NCBI RefSeq assembly: GCF_024347575.1
Contig: NZ_AP025504.1
Coordinates: forward strand, 558,001 to 622,000
DNA: 64,000 bases
Origin: Vibrio pelagius
GTDB taxonomy: Bacteria > Pseudomonadota > Gammaproteobacteria > Enterobacterales > Vibrionaceae
Direction of reading: 5' to 3'
This document shows, in pieces, positions 63,635 through 64,000 of the stretch; position 1 is the stretch's first letter, and every line of letters begins with the position of its first letter. The position numbers and the translations under genes were made by a program. Under the pieces are notes generated by a model. That model had not been told where the DNA came from and made no database searches. It saw nothing but the letters and a program-made list of their open reading frames with translations.

Positions 63635-64000
63635 TTATCCATTGTCTGCTGTATCAAGTTTAGCGGTTCGGGTTGGATGCTTAATAAACACAGCAATCAC
63701 CGCCACGATAGCCAATGCGAAACAGTAATACGAATTAGATACGATCTCTAACGGCGATAGCTTAAAAACAGAGCCTAGCAGTAAAACCTGAGCGCCGTAT
63801 GGCAGAACACCTTGAACCACACATGAGAAAATATCCAACAAACTCGCCGCACGACGAGGTGAAACATCATTCTCTTCGGCTAGTTGGCGAGCGACACTGC
63901 CCGACACAATGATCGCAACTGTGTTGTTTGCAGTACATGCATTGACCATTGAAACCAGACCTGCGATACCTAGCTCACTGGCACGCCCATTGGCTTGCTT
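63635..64000 (-). CDS. Na+/H+ antiporter of the NhaC type, C-terminal part (cut by window edge)
   Basis: Inner-membrane transporter; only the last 121 residues are inside the window, open to the right edge. MVNACTANNTVAIIVSGSVARQLAEE is the NhaC-type motif in a late helix pair, and hydrophobic segments at about 48-68 and 82-101 of the visible part follow. The stop at 63635 lies 20 bases from the terminator. The true start is outside the window, so the exact family member is not decided. Confidence 0.7.
   Translation of the reverse strand, partial: KQANGRASELGIAGLVSMVNACTANNTVAIIVSGSVARQLAEENDVSPRRAASLLDIFSCVVQGVLPYGAQVLLLGSVFKLSPLEIVSNSYYCFALAIVAVIAVFIKHPTRTAKLDTADNG

Overview
The window is ordinary-looking chromosomal DNA of a marine Vibrio. 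The LuxP protein matches Vibrio harveyi LuxP residue for residue at its AI-2 ligands, LuxQ lies directly behind it, and there are two Qrr small RNA genes, a Vibrio-type porin, Hcp/Hcr, a CspA-like protein and many c-di-GMP proteins. Several of these genes (luxPQ, the long GAPDH, cspA next to a GGDEF gene) sit on the small chromosome of V. cholerae as far as I remember, so chromosome II is likely; that is inference. I see no tRNA, rRNA, CRISPR array, prophage or complete insertion sequence.

Layout. 0-4.5 kb: the start of a caa3-type cytochrome c oxidase operon (subunit II with a fused cytochrome c, then subunit I running off the left edge) and a phosphohexomutase. 4.5-10.9 kb: LysE exporter, FAH-family hydrolase, porin, Hsp70-like YegD, a DUF1289-CWC protein, a HopJ-family protein and a PilZ protein. 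11-14.7 kb: luxP-luxQ, the AI-2 receptor pair. 14.9-19.4 kb: GIY-YIG protein, YceH, YeeX and an orphan hybrid sensor kinase. 20-24.6 kb: GAPDH with an N-terminal extension, then the nitrosative-stress pair hcp-hcr. 24.9-34.7 kb: small transport and regulator units (alpha/beta hydrolase, LysE/LysR, YjeH, MocR with a PNPOx-like gene, AraC, YiaW/YiaV).

34.8-42.5 kb is framed by two convergent Qrr small RNA genes. Each has a sigma-54 promoter and upstream LuxO-type boxes. Between them lie codBA with a PurR-like operator, cspA, a diguanylate cyclase, a lone malate-synthase-G-like domain protein and a divergent ScfR/RamB-like regulator. 42.6-54.3 kb: RhlE helicase, CHASE-GGDEF protein, a DUF3541-like protein, a methyltransferase pair, nupC with an unusual structured leader and leader peptide, HD-GYP protein, GNAT enzyme and an RstAB-like two-component pair. 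54.9-64 kb: GGDEF-EAL protein, a YtrA-type GntR/ABC operon with a clear operator, small hypotheticals, Nudix enzyme, a MITE-like element, an extended RluA-family pseudouridine synthase and the end of an NhaC-like antiporter.

How the parts fit. LuxPQ reports AI-2 to the LuxU/LuxO phosphorelay (not in this window). Phosphorylated LuxO with sigma-54 switches on Qrr RNAs, so this window holds both one input and two outputs of the quorum-sensing circuit. Six proteins make, break or bind c-di-GMP. The most unusual signal is the nupC leader: a compact three-way-junction-like RNA whose closing helix ends just before the Shine-Dalgarno of a 39-codon ORF, which stops 19 bases before nupC. I could not assign it to a riboswitch class I know.
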